This document shows positions 33,307-42,395 of a stretch of 64,000 nucleotides of DNA, in pieces. A program made the translations under genes and the position numbers. The stretch is taken from positions 2,699,363 through 2,763,362 of the forward strand of contig NZ_CP036349.1 of the NCBI RefSeq assembly GCF_007753265.1, written 5' to 3'. This stretch comes from Botrimarina mediterranea (lineage in GTDB: Bacteria; Planctomycetota; Planctomycetia; Pirellulales; Lacipirellulaceae). Below the pieces are notes generated by a model. The model did not search any database and was not told the origin of the DNA. It was given only the letters and a program-made list of their open reading frames with translations. How positions within the stretch are numbered: position 1 is the stretch's first letter; each line of letters opens with the position of its first letter.

Positions 33307-34776
33307 ATGCACGACCTACCGATCCACTGGCACGAGGGGATGTTCCTTACCCCTCAGCACTTTCAGGCCGCCGACCGCTGGCAGGCCCGGGCGCGTTCCA
33401 TCGGCTCACGCTGGGACAACCACTACAACTGGGGAGTGCGGTCGGTCGAGATCGACACCGACGCCCTCCGCAACGGCCGCCTGGTGGTGCGGAGCTTGCA
33501 GGCCCGGATGCCGGACGGTGAGCTGCTGTGCTTCCCCGAGGACGGGGTGCTGCCGATCGTCGATCTGCGAGAATCCCTGCGTCGCAATCGCACGGCGCGT
33601 GTGGAGCTGGCGCTGCCGCTCGCCAAGCCGAATCAACGTGAGGTGACGGAAGACGCTGCGCTGGTCTCGGCGCGGAGCGTGGTCGAGCTGCGTGACGCCG
33701 TCGATTGCAATACCGGAGCCGGTGTTCAGTCGATCCCCGTGCTGCGTCCCAACGCCCGACTGCTCGTTACCGGCGACGATCAAGCCGGCTATCAGACACT
33801 CTCCATCTTGCAGGTGCGCCGCTCCGAAGGGGCTAACGCCGAGCCGGAGCTCGACCCCGAGTTCATCCCGCCGTTGTTGGCCTGCGACGCTTGGGCGCCG
33901 CTGCAAGTCGGCGTTCTGTTGCGGTTGCTTGAGCGGATCGAACGGAAGGCCGATGTGCTCGCCTCCCAAGCCGCCGGTCGCGGGCTCGACTTCGATAGCG
34001 CCGGCCAAGGCGAACGGCTGCTGCTGGAGCAGGTCCGTGTCCTTAACGAGGCGATCGGCGTGCTGTCGATCGACGTCGCGGCGCAAGGCGTGGCGCCTTT
34101 GCTGGTCTATCGGGAACTCGCCCGGATCGTTGGCAAGTTGTCAGCGTTCGCACACGGTATGCGTAGCCGTGTGCTGCCGGCCTACGACCATGACGACTTA
34201 GCGAGGTGCTTTTTCTCCGCTCGGCGCGAGATCGAGGCTCTGCTGTCGGAGGTCGTTGAGCCAAGCTATCAGGAACGCCAGTTTATTGCTGATAAGGCGA
34301 CGCTCGCGGTCGATGTCGACGCCTTGTGGCTTGAGCCGTCGCACCGATTGCTCGTTGGCGTGCAGTCGTCGGCGGCGCCGGACGATGTCCAGCGTCTTTT
34401 GACCGCCGGCCGTAGTCTGAAGGTTGGCGCTAGTGATCGTGTCGATGATATCTTCATGCGAGGAGAATCCGGTCTCGCGCTGACACGCATCATCCACGTT
34501 CCGCGCGCCTTGCCCGTCAGGCCAGGCCTGGAATACTACGAGATCGGCGTCGATCAGTCGCCTAGCGATTGGCTCGCGGTAGGGCGATCCATGTCATTAG
34601 CTGTTCGTTTTGCCGAGCATCTAGTGGGCGATCAGCCTGCTGATCGCAACGAGATCGTCCTTAACGATGAAGGCAAGACGTTTACGCTGTCTCTCTCGCT
34701 CTTCGCGTTGCCGAATACGACCGCAGGTCGGATCAACCAACGGGACGTGACGCCGGCCGAATTGACGTCGGTTTGA
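33307..34776 (+). CDS. tssK: Type VI secretion baseplate protein TssK
   Basis: 489 residues, starting MHDLPIHWHEGMFLTPQHFQ, the hallmark of TssK. TssK forms trimers linking the baseplate to the membrane complex (TssL/TssM). Additional family features are the N-terminal shell (RWDNHYNWGVRSVEIDTDAL), LLEQVRVLNEAIGVLSIDVA and PRALPVRPGLEYYEIGVDQS. The length is close to the usual 440-460. It is the only gene of its strand at this end and is convergent to tssG, so it is transcribed apart from the other baseplate genes. Confidence 0.94.
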   Translation: MHDLPIHWHEGMFLTPQHFQAADRWQARARSIGSRWDNHYNWGVRSVEIDTDALRNGRLVVRSLQARMPDGELLCFPEDGVLPIVDLRESLRRNRTARVELALPLAKPNQREVTEDAALVSARSVVELRDAVDCNTGAGVQSIPVLRPNARLLVTGDDQAGYQTLSILQVRRSEGANAEPELDPEFIPPLLACDAWAPLQVGVLLRLLERIERKADVLASQAAGRGLDFDSAGQGERLLLEQVRVLNEAIGVLSIDVAAQGVAPLLVYRELARIVGKLSAFAHGMRSRVLPAYDHDDLARCFFSARREIEALLSEVVEPSYQERQFIADKATLAVDVDALWLEPSHRLLVGVQSSAAPDDVQRLLTAGRSLKVGASDRVDDIFMRGESGLALTRIIHVPRALPVRPGLEYYEIGVDQSPSDWLAVGRSMSLAVRFAEHLVGDQPADRNEIVLNDEGKTFTLSLSLFALPNTTAGRINQRDVTPAELTSV

Positions 34777-34827
34777 TAGCGGACCGTGCGTAGTGTCGCA
34801 GAAAGGTGGCGTCGCGATTGCCGTTGT

Positions 34828-35940
34828 TCAGAGCGTTGTCGTCTCGATCGGCTCAAACACCGGCTCGTTCCCATCGCGGGCCAGTGGCTCGCTAGTGAGC
34901 CACGCGTCCCAGCCGAGCCGACGGCTGCCGGTTGCCTGCGATTGCAGTCGCGGTACGCTCGTCTGCTGGAGGACTAACTGCACGTCGAAATCAGTGCAAG
35001 GTCCGAGCAGGAACCTCGTCATCTGACACAGCATCTGAAAGCGACGACGGCGTGGTCCGGCAGTCGTTTCGGGGAGGAACTGCTCGAAACGTTCTTGGTT
35101 GAGCGGGCCAACCTGGAGGCGGACCCGGCTTTGTAGGTCCCACACGCGGCCGCCCAGCAACGCGTCGACGCCGAGCCGGTTCGCTTGGCCCCGCATGCCG
35201 GCGCGGGTTCGATCTGTGTCGTCTAGCGACAGCCATTGGCCCTGGAAGGGGAGGAGCTTGATTGGCGTTTGAAAGTACTCGGTAAGCACCGCCTCGATCT
35301 GTGAAGCGGGTCGCTGCCGCCGCGCAAGCACGCCGGCGTGCCGAGCCAGCGCTTGATCGACGACGCGGTCGAGCGTCCACTCTTCGGTCTTGTCACGGAC
35401 TTGGAGGCGGTCGCGTAACGACGGCGCCCCGACACCCGCCAGACTGTGCAACGCGTTGGTAAAGCGATCGGGCTCGATGCGATCGGCGTCGCCGCCAACC
35501 ACGCCCCGATCAATCCGCCGACCCGCCCACGCCCGATACAGCTGGCCGATGAAGCGGTTGCTGAAGAGGTCGTACCAAGCGTGCAGGGCGTGCTTTGCCG
35601 CGCCCCGCACGCGGCGTTGCAGCTGGACGAGCTGTTCGGTGTAATGCCGGGGCAAGACGCCGCTGGGCCCGGTGACGCCCATGAAGGACACAACCATCCG
35701 CGCCGGATCCTCACCAGTCGCCGCCTGGATGGATTCAATTTCGCTCGCTGGAAAGGCGGTTGATGCCGGTGTCTGAAACCGGACCGCTTGCTGGCGATGC
35801 GACGACTCCGATGGCGCCTGCCGTTGCAGCAGATCGACAGCTTGATAGAAGTCGAACTTGCCCGGCTGTTTACACAGCTGCTCTTGAACCGAGCAGGCGC
35901 CGGCGCTTTGTGGCTTCGTCTTGTCGAGAGTCGAGGTCAT
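34828..35940 (-). CDS. tssG: Type VI secretion baseplate protein TssG
   Basis: 370 residues. TssG features: LCKQPGKFDFYQAVDLLQRQ, VRFQTPASTAFPASEIESI, MVVSFMGVTGPSGVLPRHYT and FYDLFSNRFI-like ALHAWYDLFSNRFI. It forms the wedge with TssF and TssE. It overlaps tssF by four bases (ATGA at 35937-35940), so the two are translationally coupled. It is the last gene of the minus-strand core operon. Confidence 0.94.
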   Translation of the reverse strand: MTSTLDKTKPQSAGACSVQEQLCKQPGKFDFYQAVDLLQRQAPSESSHRQQAVRFQTPASTAFPASEIESIQAATGEDPARMVVSFMGVTGPSGVLPRHYTEQLVQLQRRVRGAAKHALHAWYDLFSNRFIGQLYRAWAGRRIDRGVVGGDADRIEPDRFTNALHSLAGVGAPSLRDRLQVRDKTEEWTLDRVVDQALARHAGVLARRQRPASQIEAVLTEYFQTPIKLLPFQGQWLSLDDTDRTRAGMRGQANRLGVDALLGGRVWDLQSRVRLQVGPLNQERFEQFLPETTAGPRRRRFQMLCQMTRFLLGPCTDFDVQLVLQQTSVPRLQSQATGSRRLGWDAWLTSEPLARDGNEPVFEPIETTTL

Positions 35941-37784
35941 ACGAGTTGCACGCCTCCCGCGCGAGCCGGCCAGGTCTTCACAACGCCCGATTGCTTCGTT
36001 GCGAGCGTGAGCCGTGTGAACGAGTTAACCGTGGCATACTCGGCAAAGAAATGCTCGAGGACGCTGGCGAAAAGGTAGGCGCCGACGCCACGATAAGACT
36101 CTTCATCGACCACGAGCTCGACAGCGACCCCGCGGCAAAACCCTCCGGTCTGCGCCCCTCCGATCCGACAGGTCGTTGGTCGTGAGGATAGCGAGACGAC
36201 GCCGTCGATCATCTCGCTATTCAAGATCGCACGGCGGCGATCCCTTCTACGATCGGCGAAGTCATAGAGGCGCAGCAGCTCCTGCAGGGCGGGCGCAGCG
36301 AACCGTTCATCGACTAGTGACAGATGGTTCAACGACAGATGCGACACCAGACGCCAGGCGTCGCGTGGCCCGAGCGGCGGCTGCATCGGCGCCGTGGGAC
36401 GCGATAGGCAACGCACCGAGCGGATGGGCAGGGGGGTGTCGCCGACCAGCGGCGTTCCGTGGGGCCCCCCCGTCAAACGTTCTGGGGCGTTTCGGTTGGT
36501 GCACGTAGCGTGGACGGTTACCGTATGTTCGGCGGGCTTCTCATTGTCGAAGTCGCGATCGGCGACGCGAAGCCAGACGTCACTCCCCGCGTCGTCGCAA
36601 CGATCGGATGGCCGCCGACGCGTGTGCCAAAACGCGCGGGCCTCGTCGGCGCCTGGCCAAGAGTTTTCGTGGTTGAGGCTGTAAAGCGGCCTGAGTTCTT
36701 GCGACTTCATCCCGTCGACGGTGACGACCCGATCGATCGCGTAGACCTCGGTCGCATCACGCTGTTGCGCGTCGGGGACGATGGGATACTCGGTACGCGT
36801 GTGTGTGAGTCGGATCGGTTCGCAGACCTTCTCGAAGAGATTGACGATCGGCGTGCAGCCCAGCCGCAAGGTGTCGGCGTCAACCTCAGCCGCGAGGCGC
36901 TCGTCGACCTCGCTGAGGTAAACGACAACGTCAACGGTACGACCAGCCTCCACCAGCGCGGGCGCCAAACTCGATAGGTCCAGAAAGGCAAACTTCTGGG
37001 GAAAGGCGAACAGCTCTGTCAGTAGGCGGTAGGCGTGGTTGGAGGTGGCGGGGTAGGGGAGGAGCCCTTCGTTCTCTTCGAATCCGACGGGCTGGATCGC
37101 CCCATCGCTCAGTACCGCCAGGCGACGTTTATCGCTGGCCTCCGCGTCGTAGACCTCGATCGACGTGACGCTCGTGAGCAGCAGCTCGTAGAGTTTCGCC
37201 ACCAAGACGGCGTCGCCCTGCAGGTGGAAGCGGAGCTTGTCGAGCGTTAGGTCCGCCAGAGCCATGTCCGCATGCGCTCGCAGGCGGATTCGGAGGACGC
37301 CTTGGGTCTTGGGTGGCGGCGACAACGACGGCGCGAACGGCGGCAACTCGACCCGCGATTCAACGATGTCCAGCGGCCACAGCGTCGTGTCGTAGCAGGT
37401 GCGATAGCGGCACGCGACGCCGTCGGGCGTCGTTGCACGCAGGCGGCTGCCACGTGGCACGGGAGTGCCGGTGGGCTGAGGCGCCGAGGGGTCAGGCTTG
37501 AACTCGGCGATCGCCATCGACGGGATCGGCGCCAAGTAATGTGGGTAGAGCGTTCCCAGCAGTCCGTCGGTGACTTCTGGGAACTCTTCGTCGAGTTTCT
37601 TTTCAACGCGGGCGCTCAGCAGCGCGAAGGCCTCCATCAAGCGCTCGACATGCGGGTCACGGCTCTGCCCCCCATCCAGCAGCAGTTGCCCCGCGGCGGC
37701 CGGAAATTGCTTAGCAAACTCCTCCGCGTCGTGGCGGATGAAGTGCAGTTCACGTTCGTAGTACGGGTAGAGCGTCGTGCTCAT
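35937..37784 (-). CDS. tssF: Type VI secretion baseplate protein TssF
   Basis: 615 residues, starting YPYYERELHFIRHDAEEFAK, with FPEVTDGLLGTLYPHYLAPI and RDPHVERLMEAFALLSARV, all typical for TssF (VasA/ImpG). The C-terminus has FADRRRDRRRAILNSEMIDG and FCRGVAVELVVDEESYRGVG. It overlaps tssE at its start and tssG at its end by four bases each. TssF, TssG and TssE together build the baseplate wedge around VgrG. Confidence 0.95.
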   Translation of the reverse strand: MSTTLYPYYERELHFIRHDAEEFAKQFPAAAGQLLLDGGQSRDPHVERLMEAFALLSARVEKKLDEEFPEVTDGLLGTLYPHYLAPIPSMAIAEFKPDPSAPQPTGTPVPRGSRLRATTPDGVACRYRTCYDTTLWPLDIVESRVELPPFAPSLSPPPKTQGVLRIRLRAHADMALADLTLDKLRFHLQGDAVLVAKLYELLLTSVTSIEVYDAEASDKRRLAVLSDGAIQPVGFEENEGLLPYPATSNHAYRLLTELFAFPQKFAFLDLSSLAPALVEAGRTVDVVVYLSEVDERLAAEVDADTLRLGCTPIVNLFEKVCEPIRLTHTRTEYPIVPDAQQRDATEVYAIDRVVTVDGMKSQELRPLYSLNHENSWPGADEARAFWHTRRRPSDRCDDAGSDVWLRVADRDFDNEKPAEHTVTVHATCTNRNAPERLTGGPHGTPLVGDTPLPIRSVRCLSRPTAPMQPPLGPRDAWRLVSHLSLNHLSLVDERFAAPALQELLRLYDFADRRRDRRRAILNSEMIDGVVSLSSRPTTCRIGGAQTGGFCRGVAVELVVDEESYRGVGAYLFASVLEHFFAEYATVNSFTRLTLATKQSGVVKTWPARAGGVQLV

Positions 37785-38236
37785 GTTCGCTCCGCGGTGA
37801 TCTGTGCACGTCCGCTAGTCGAGCGAACATTAAGCGCTAGCGACAGGTCGGCCGAATCGGCAAGAGTCGCCTCAATCCGCAGCCGACCAATCGGCGAGCG
37901 TGACTTGGGGTCTTCGACCCGCACCCGGACTCGTCTCAAGCGAGGTTCGAAGCGTCGCAGTGTCTTCTCAATCCGCCGCGCCGTGGCGAAGCGTTCTTCG
38001 TGCGTGCCGATCGACGTGGCTTGCGGCGCCGGGGAGCCATAGCGGTGAATCGAGCTTGCTACTTCTGGGAACTCGCTATCGACTTCGGCGTCGTCGATGC
38101 AACAAGTGTTGAGTAGCAGCTCGATATCGTCAATCAAGCGTTCGATACGCACGGGCTGTCGCTGTTCGACGCCGTGGCACGCATCGACCAAGTGGTCGAG
38201 CAGCGAGGACGTGGAGGCGTTCGGGCGGTGGGGCAT
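37781..38236 (-). CDS. tssE: Type VI secretion baseplate protein TssE (gp25-like)
   Basis: 151 residues from the ATG at 38236; a TTG at 38248 is also in frame. Gp25/TssE features: VRIERLIDDIELLLNTCC, FPEVASSIHRYG, ATARRIEKTLRRFEPRLRRV and VRVEDPKSRSPIGRLRIEAT. The EPRL motif region of the family is preserved. It overlaps tssF by four bases. A strong hairpin separates it from hcp upstream, so its expression may be lower than that of hcp. Confidence 0.92.
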   Translation of the reverse strand: MPHRPNASTSSLLDHLVDACHGVEQRQPVRIERLIDDIELLLNTCCIDDAEVDSEFPEVASSIHRYGSPAPQATSIGTHEERFATARRIEKTLRRFEPRLRRVRVRVEDPKSRSPIGRLRIEATLADSADLSLALNVRSTSGRAQITAERT

Positions 38237-38256
38237 GATCGAAAGCAATGCATAAT

Positions 38257-38296
38257 GAAAACGGGCCGCGGCCGCGACGACGCGGCCGCGGCCCGT
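38257..38296 (-). terminator. Strong hairpin between hcp and tssE
   Basis: ACGGGCCGCGGCCGCG at 38261-38276 and its perfect complement at 38281-38296 form a 16-bp GC stem with a four-base loop. On the minus strand the stem is followed by TTTTCATT. It stands between the hcp stop (38322) and the tssE start (38236). Confidence 0.85.
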
Positions 38297-38321
38297 TCGT
38301 ATCCTCTCGGGCGTGTCCGAA

Positions 38322-38825
38322 TCAGACAGCCTTGTTCTCTTCCAGGTTCCAACCCGCCTTGACCGGCGTCTCGAGGGCGCCCTTGCCCGTCTGCGGACGG
38401 TACTGGTAGGTGATCTTGGCGAAGGCCAGGGTCACCGTGTCGATCGGCAGTGAGCTGCCCGAGCCGCCGCCCGTATTGTAGGACGACACGAGGACTTGCT
38501 CGAGCTTGATCGAGTAGAAGTCCTCTTGCTCGCCGCCGGCCTTACGGGCGGTCAGGGTGGCTTCCTTGATGTGCTCGCCCTTGGCGCACGAGAGGAACAG
38601 CTTCGGGGACGCCTTGCAGGTGTACATCGTAAAGGTCAGGTCCTGCATCGAGACCTTGCCGCTGCCGCCGCCGTTGACGAACGGGATACTGACGGGCTGC
38701 GTTTCGCCCCAGTTGAAACCCAGGATCTGGATCTCTTTGCCGTGCTTGGAGTCGAGCGACTCGCCTTCGATGCCATCGATCTTCAGGAAGTAGTCGATCG
38801 AGGGATTGGGTGCGCTGTGGTCCAT
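38322..38825 (-). CDS. hcp: Type VI secretion tube protein Hcp (TssD)
   Basis: 167 residues, the usual size. Hcp1-family motifs: YFLKIDGIEGESLDSKHGKE, IQILGFNWGETQPV, GKVSMQDLTFTMYTCKASPK, LFLSCAKGEHIKEATLTARK and ITYQYRPQTGKG. Hcp hexamers stack into the inner tube ejected by sheath contraction. GGAGAT lies before the start. A hairpin with a T run follows, which would let hcp transcripts accumulate. It is preceded by the DUF4157 gene by only 17 bases. Confidence 0.96.
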   Translation of the reverse strand: MDHSAPNPSIDYFLKIDGIEGESLDSKHGKEIQILGFNWGETQPVSIPFVNGGGSGKVSMQDLTFTMYTCKASPKLFLSCAKGEHIKEATLTARKAGGEQEDFYSIKLEQVLVSSYNTGGGSGSSLPIDTVTLAFAKITYQYRPQTGKGALETPVKAGWNLEENKAV

Positions 38826-38842
38826 GGTTTATCTCCGGTTAG

Positions 38843-39172
38843 TTATTTCTGGTAATGAAGGGCGAGGGCGCCCATGATGTCGGCTTCGCGTTCGAGGCCG
38901 CTGTTGTCGTTAACGCCAATCATCCTCTTGAATTGCATCGTAGGATTGACACGTCCCTGCTTCTGTTGAACGACGTGCCAGGCTTCATGCGGTAGATGCT
39001 TCTCCTGGCCGGGGGCCAAGTGAATGTCCGTCCCCTGAGCGTAGGCGTGCGCCTGGAGCTGCGCAGGTTTCGAGCTGTTGTAGTGGACTTTGACATCGTC
39101 CATGCTGTAGCCCGACAGGTTCTCGATGCCGCTTTTGAGGTTGTCCGGCAGTCCGGTGTTGTTTTCAGCCAC
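38843..39172 (-). CDS. Stand-alone DUF4157 (eCIS-core) putative metalloprotease
   Basis: 109 residues, GTG start at 39172 with AGGAG seven bases upstream. The whole protein matches the DUF4157/eCIS-core pattern: LPDNLKSGIENLSGYSMDDV, VHYNSSKPAQLQAHAYAQGT, DIHLAPGQEKHLPHEAWHVV, QQKQGRV and the closing LEREADIMG. H62-E-A-W-H66 is a HExxH zinc site and E95 or E97 in LEREAD could be the third ligand. In other bacteria this domain belongs to proteins linked to extracellular contractile injection systems, usually as the N-terminal part of large proteins. Here it is free, and sits between tssC and hcp in a type VI operon. It could be an effector, a cargo-loading factor or a maturation protease; none is established. 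Confidence 0.88.
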   Translation of the reverse strand: MAENNTGLPDNLKSGIENLSGYSMDDVKVHYNSSKPAQLQAHAYAQGTDIHLAPGQEKHLPHEAWHVVQQKQGRVNPTMQFKRMIGVNDNSGLEREADIMGALALHYQK

Positions 39173-39201
39173 GGTTGTCTCCTATCGGATCAGGGGGGCG
39201 C

Positions 39202-39228
39202 CGGTGAGGGGCCAAATACCCCTCACCG
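39202..39228. other. Hairpin between tssC and the DUF4157 gene
   Basis: CGGTGAGGGG at 39202-39211 pairs with CCCCTCACCG at 39219-39228 across a seven-base loop. There is no T run on the minus strand. It lies in the 88-base gap between tssC and the DUF4157 gene and may modulate the transcript. Confidence 0.65.
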
Positions 39229-39260
39229 GGCGTCCCTGTGCATGAAGATGGTCTCTACGA

Positions 39261-40730
39261 TCAGCCCTTCTTGGGTACTTCCGCGACTAGCCGCATCGAC
39301 GCGGTGAGCGTTTCAAGCTGGAAGTGCGGACGCAGCCAAGCGACGGCCTCGTACCAGCCGGGCTTGCCGGCGACTTCGCGGACCTCGACCTTGGCGTCGG
39401 ACAGCGGGCACTTGGCCTTGGTCTCGTCGCCAGCCATCGTGGGATCGCAAACGTAGTTCGAGATCCAATCGTTGAGCCACTTCTCGCACTGGTTGGCTTC
39501 GAGCATTGAGCCGACCTTGTCGCGGGCCATCACCTTCAGGTAGTGGGCGAAACGCGAGACGCACATCAGGAAGTTGATCTTCGTCGAGAGGTCCGCGTTC
39601 GCGGTCGCCAAGTCATCGAAGAACGTCTTCTGCTTCTGAGCCGACTGGGCGCCCATGAACACGGCGAAGTCGGTGTTCTTGGCGTGCAGGAGCGGAAGGA
39701 AGCCGAGCGTCGAAAGCTCGAATTCGCGCCGGTCGGAGATCGCGATCTCGGTCGGGCACTTCATTGCGACGTCGCCGTCGTCGGTGTTGAACGTGTGGAC
39801 CGGCAGGTTCTCGACCTTGCCACCACCCTCAACGCCGCGAACCTTCGCGAACCAACCGTACTTGCTAAACGCGCTGGTGACGCGGACCGCGTAGGCCCAC
39901 GCCGCGTTCATCCACAGGTACTTGCCGTGGTCGCGGCCATCGACGAACTCCTCAAAGTCGAACTCTTCGACGCTCTTGAAGTCCTTGCCGTAGGGAAGGC
40001 GCCCCAGAGCACGCGGCAGGCAAAGGGCGACGTAGCGAGCGTCTTCCGAGTCGCGGAACGAACGCCACGAGGCGTGCGCGGCCGACTCGAAAATCTTCGC
40101 CAGGTCACGCGGGTTGGGCAGCTCGGTAAAGCTGGTCAGGTTCAGCAGGGCCGGCGAGGCGCCGGTGATGAACGGGGCGTGCGAAGCCGCAGCCACGTTC
40201 GAGATCATCTTTAGAAGGCTGATGTCCTCCGGGTGACGGCTGAACTCGTAGTCGCCCACGAGCAGGCCATAAGGCTCGCCGCCCAGTTGGCCGTACTCTT
40301 CCTCGTAAACCTTCTTGAAGAGGGCGCTCTGGTCGAACTCAACAGCGGTCTCCAGGTCCTTGAGTAGCTCACGCTTAGTGAGGTTCAGGACGCGGATTTT
40401 CAGCGTCGTACCGGTCTCCGATTGGTGGACGAGGTAGTGCAGGCCCCGCCAGCTCCCTTCGAGCTTCTGGAACTTCGGGTCGTGCATGATCTCGTTGAGC
40501 TGAGCCGAGATCTTCTCGTCGATCTTACCAATCCAGTGATTGATCTCTGCTGCGGCGTCCTTACTGGTCAGCTGATCGTCAGTGACGATGTGGCTGAGGA
40601 ACTCCTGCAGGTAGTCCTTCTGTTGTTCTAATTCGGTGTCGTCGAGCGCGCGTGAATTCTGGAGCAACTGCTCCAGCAGGCTCAACTCGTCGAGCTCTGC
40701 GGTGTCTTGGGTGGCTACTGCTGTCGCCAT
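39261..40730 (-). CDS. tssC: Type VI secretion sheath large subunit TssC (VipB)
   Basis: 489 residues. TssC features: LDDTELEQQKDYLQEFLSHI near the N-terminus, DPKFQKLEGSWRGLHYLVHQ, LLVGDYEFSRHPEDISLLKM, FITGASPALLNLTSFTELPN, ARYVALCLPRALGRLPYG and FLMCVSRFAHYLKVMARDKV. It forms the contractile sheath with TssB. GGAGA precedes the start. It follows tssB by 54 bases on the minus strand. Confidence 0.97.
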   Translation of the reverse strand: MATAVATQDTAELDELSLLEQLLQNSRALDDTELEQQKDYLQEFLSHIVTDDQLTSKDAAAEINHWIGKIDEKISAQLNEIMHDPKFQKLEGSWRGLHYLVHQSETGTTLKIRVLNLTKRELLKDLETAVEFDQSALFKKVYEEEYGQLGGEPYGLLVGDYEFSRHPEDISLLKMISNVAAASHAPFITGASPALLNLTSFTELPNPRDLAKIFESAAHASWRSFRDSEDARYVALCLPRALGRLPYGKDFKSVEEFDFEEFVDGRDHGKYLWMNAAWAYAVRVTSAFSKYGWFAKVRGVEGGGKVENLPVHTFNTDDGDVAMKCPTEIAISDRREFELSTLGFLPLLHAKNTDFAVFMGAQSAQKQKTFFDDLATANADLSTKINFLMCVSRFAHYLKVMARDKVGSMLEANQCEKWLNDWISNYVCDPTMAGDETKAKCPLSDAKVEVREVAGKPGWYEAVAWLRPHFQLETLTASMRLVAEVPKKG

Positions 40731-40784
40731 TATGACGGTCTCCGGTTAGTTGTATTGATGTTCAGATGGAGGAAGGGCGTGGCG

Positions 40785-41291
40785 TCACTCGGACTTTCCG
40801 TCGCCCAACTCGTCGGCGAGCGACTTGGCGGCTTCGGGGTTGGTCAACACTTCACGCAGCAAGTCGGCGTACGAATCGTTGCCTTCCATCGTGCTGAGGA
40901 TCTGACGCAACTTGTGGCGGGCGTCGAGCAGCGCGTTCAGCGCCGGCGTTTGCTTGGCGACGTTCTGCGGCTCGAAGTCGGTGATGTCTTCGAACTTCAG
41001 TTCGACCGAGAGGTTCGTGTCCTCGTCCGTCAGGCGGTTCGGGACGCTCATCACCAGCCGCGGCGCGGTCTTGGCGAGCACTTCGTTGAAGTTGTCGCGG
41101 TCGATCGGTACGAACTTGCGCTCCTTCACGGCCTTGGGCGTCTCTTCGGCGTCGCCGGCGAGATCGGACATCACGCCAACGACCATCGGCAGTTCTTTCT
41201 GCTCCAGGGCGCCGCCAGTCTCGACGTCATAAGTAATCTGCACGCGCGGGCGACGCACCCGGTCCAGCGTGTGTTGAAGGCTCTCGCTCAT
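40785..41291 (-). CDS. tssB: Type VI secretion sheath small subunit TssB (VipA)
   Basis: 168 residues. TssB features: RVQITYDVETGGALEQKELP, MVVGVMSDLAGDAEETPKAV, KERKFVPIDRDNFNEVLAKT, APRLVMSVPNRLTDEDTNLS and DITDFEPQNVAKQTPALNAL. GAGGAAG precedes the start. It lies 66 bases downstream of tssA. Confidence 0.97.
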   Translation of the reverse strand: MSESLQHTLDRVRRPRVQITYDVETGGALEQKELPMVVGVMSDLAGDAEETPKAVKERKFVPIDRDNFNEVLAKTAPRLVMSVPNRLTDEDTNLSVELKFEDITDFEPQNVAKQTPALNALLDARHKLRQILSTMEGNDSYADLLREVLTNPEAAKSLADELGDGKSE

Positions 41292-41357
41292 CGGTAAACT
41301 TCCTCAGTGGTAGGCTCGGGGGACGCCCCGAAACGGACACGGGTGGTCAATAAAGGC

Positions 41358-42395
41358 TCAATGGGCCAACACGGCGGTTCCGTCCGGTTCGGCAATCCCA
41401 AACTCACGATTCAGTTCCGAGAGCGCCGAAGGCTCACGGATCACTTGCTCCATCAGACGCGGGAACGGCAGCCTTCCGAGACGCACCGCCCGCTTGATCA
41501 AATAGGGGACCGGGCTATGCGGCTCCATCGCCCTGAGCCGTTCGGCTGTGGTGTCGAGCAAGGCGTAAAGCTGCTCTCGCGCCGGATCACGCTGGGGCTC
41601 GTCGTCCGACGGTTCGATCATCTCTGCGTCGGTGGTGACAGCCCCCGGGGCCGCAACCCCGAGTTGTTTCAGTTCGTCGGCCAGCAGGCCCGCAAGGTCG
41701 CTCAGAGCGCTGCGGACGTTGAGAAGTCCCGGCGACGCATCCCCCATCCGCTCTTCGAGGACGCTGCAAAGCCGCTCGAGGCTGGCAAGCGACTGAAGTG
41801 CGAACTGATGCTGCTGACGAAAGACTTCCGTCACCGTGTTGTCGCGCAGACTCGTCAGACGGTTGAGATCGTCTGGCGACGAAGCCGAGCGAAGTCGCGT
41901 CCAGGCGACAAAGCTGAGCGGAGACTCCGATTCACCAAGCAACGGCAGGGTACGTAGCAGGCTTGGGAAGCAGACGCCGCGGTCGGGATCGTCCAGCAGG
42001 TTCGCCAACGGCACGCCGCGGCTTTCAACGGGGTCGTCTCCCTCAAGCGGCGTCAGTCGGTCCCAACAAGACTCAACGAGTTGCGCTAGCAGTTCGAGAC
42101 CTTGTGACAAGCCGGCCAGTCCCTCGCAACGGGTCCAGGCCTCGGTCAGGTGGCACGCCGTCCGCAAATCCTTCGCCTTCTCTCGCAACGACTCTTCGCA
42201 CTGCCGTGCGACTTCGGCCCAGTCGGCCCTCTTGAGGACGGCGGGGCGTGTTGCGTCGGTGAATTCGTCTTGGGACTCTTCGCGACGCAGTTCACGCAGC
42301 GCTGGCGCCAGCGTCAACGCAAAGTGCGAAGCATCTCCCTCGGGGTGGTCCCCAGGGACAGGTCGCAGCAGCGTTTCGAGATCGACGGGTGGCAT
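41358..42395 (-). CDS. tssA: Type VI secretion protein TssA (ImpA-N domain)
   Basis: 345 residues. The ImpA N-terminal domain is seen in LLRPVPGDHPEGDASHFALT, LKRADWAEVARQCEESLREK, AKDLRTACHLTEAWTRCEGL, AGLSQGLELLAQLVESCWDR and LTPLEGDDPVESRGVPLANL. The C-terminal part has a short helical region, REQLYALLDTTAERLRAMEP and HSPVPYLIKRAVRLGRLPFP, as in the short TssA class. It caps and primes tail assembly. It is the first gene of the minus-strand core operon, divergent from tssL. Confidence 0.93.
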   Translation of the reverse strand: MPPVDLETLLRPVPGDHPEGDASHFALTLAPALRELRREESQDEFTDATRPAVLKRADWAEVARQCEESLREKAKDLRTACHLTEAWTRCEGLAGLSQGLELLAQLVESCWDRLTPLEGDDPVESRGVPLANLLDDPDRGVCFPSLLRTLPLLGESESPLSFVAWTRLRSASSPDDLNRLTSLRDNTVTEVFRQQHQFALQSLASLERLCSVLEERMGDASPGLLNVRSALSDLAGLLADELKQLGVAAPGAVTTDAEMIEPSDDEPQRDPAREQLYALLDTTAERLRAMEPHSPVPYLIKRAVRLGRLPFPRLMEQVIREPSALSELNREFGIAEPDGTAVLAH

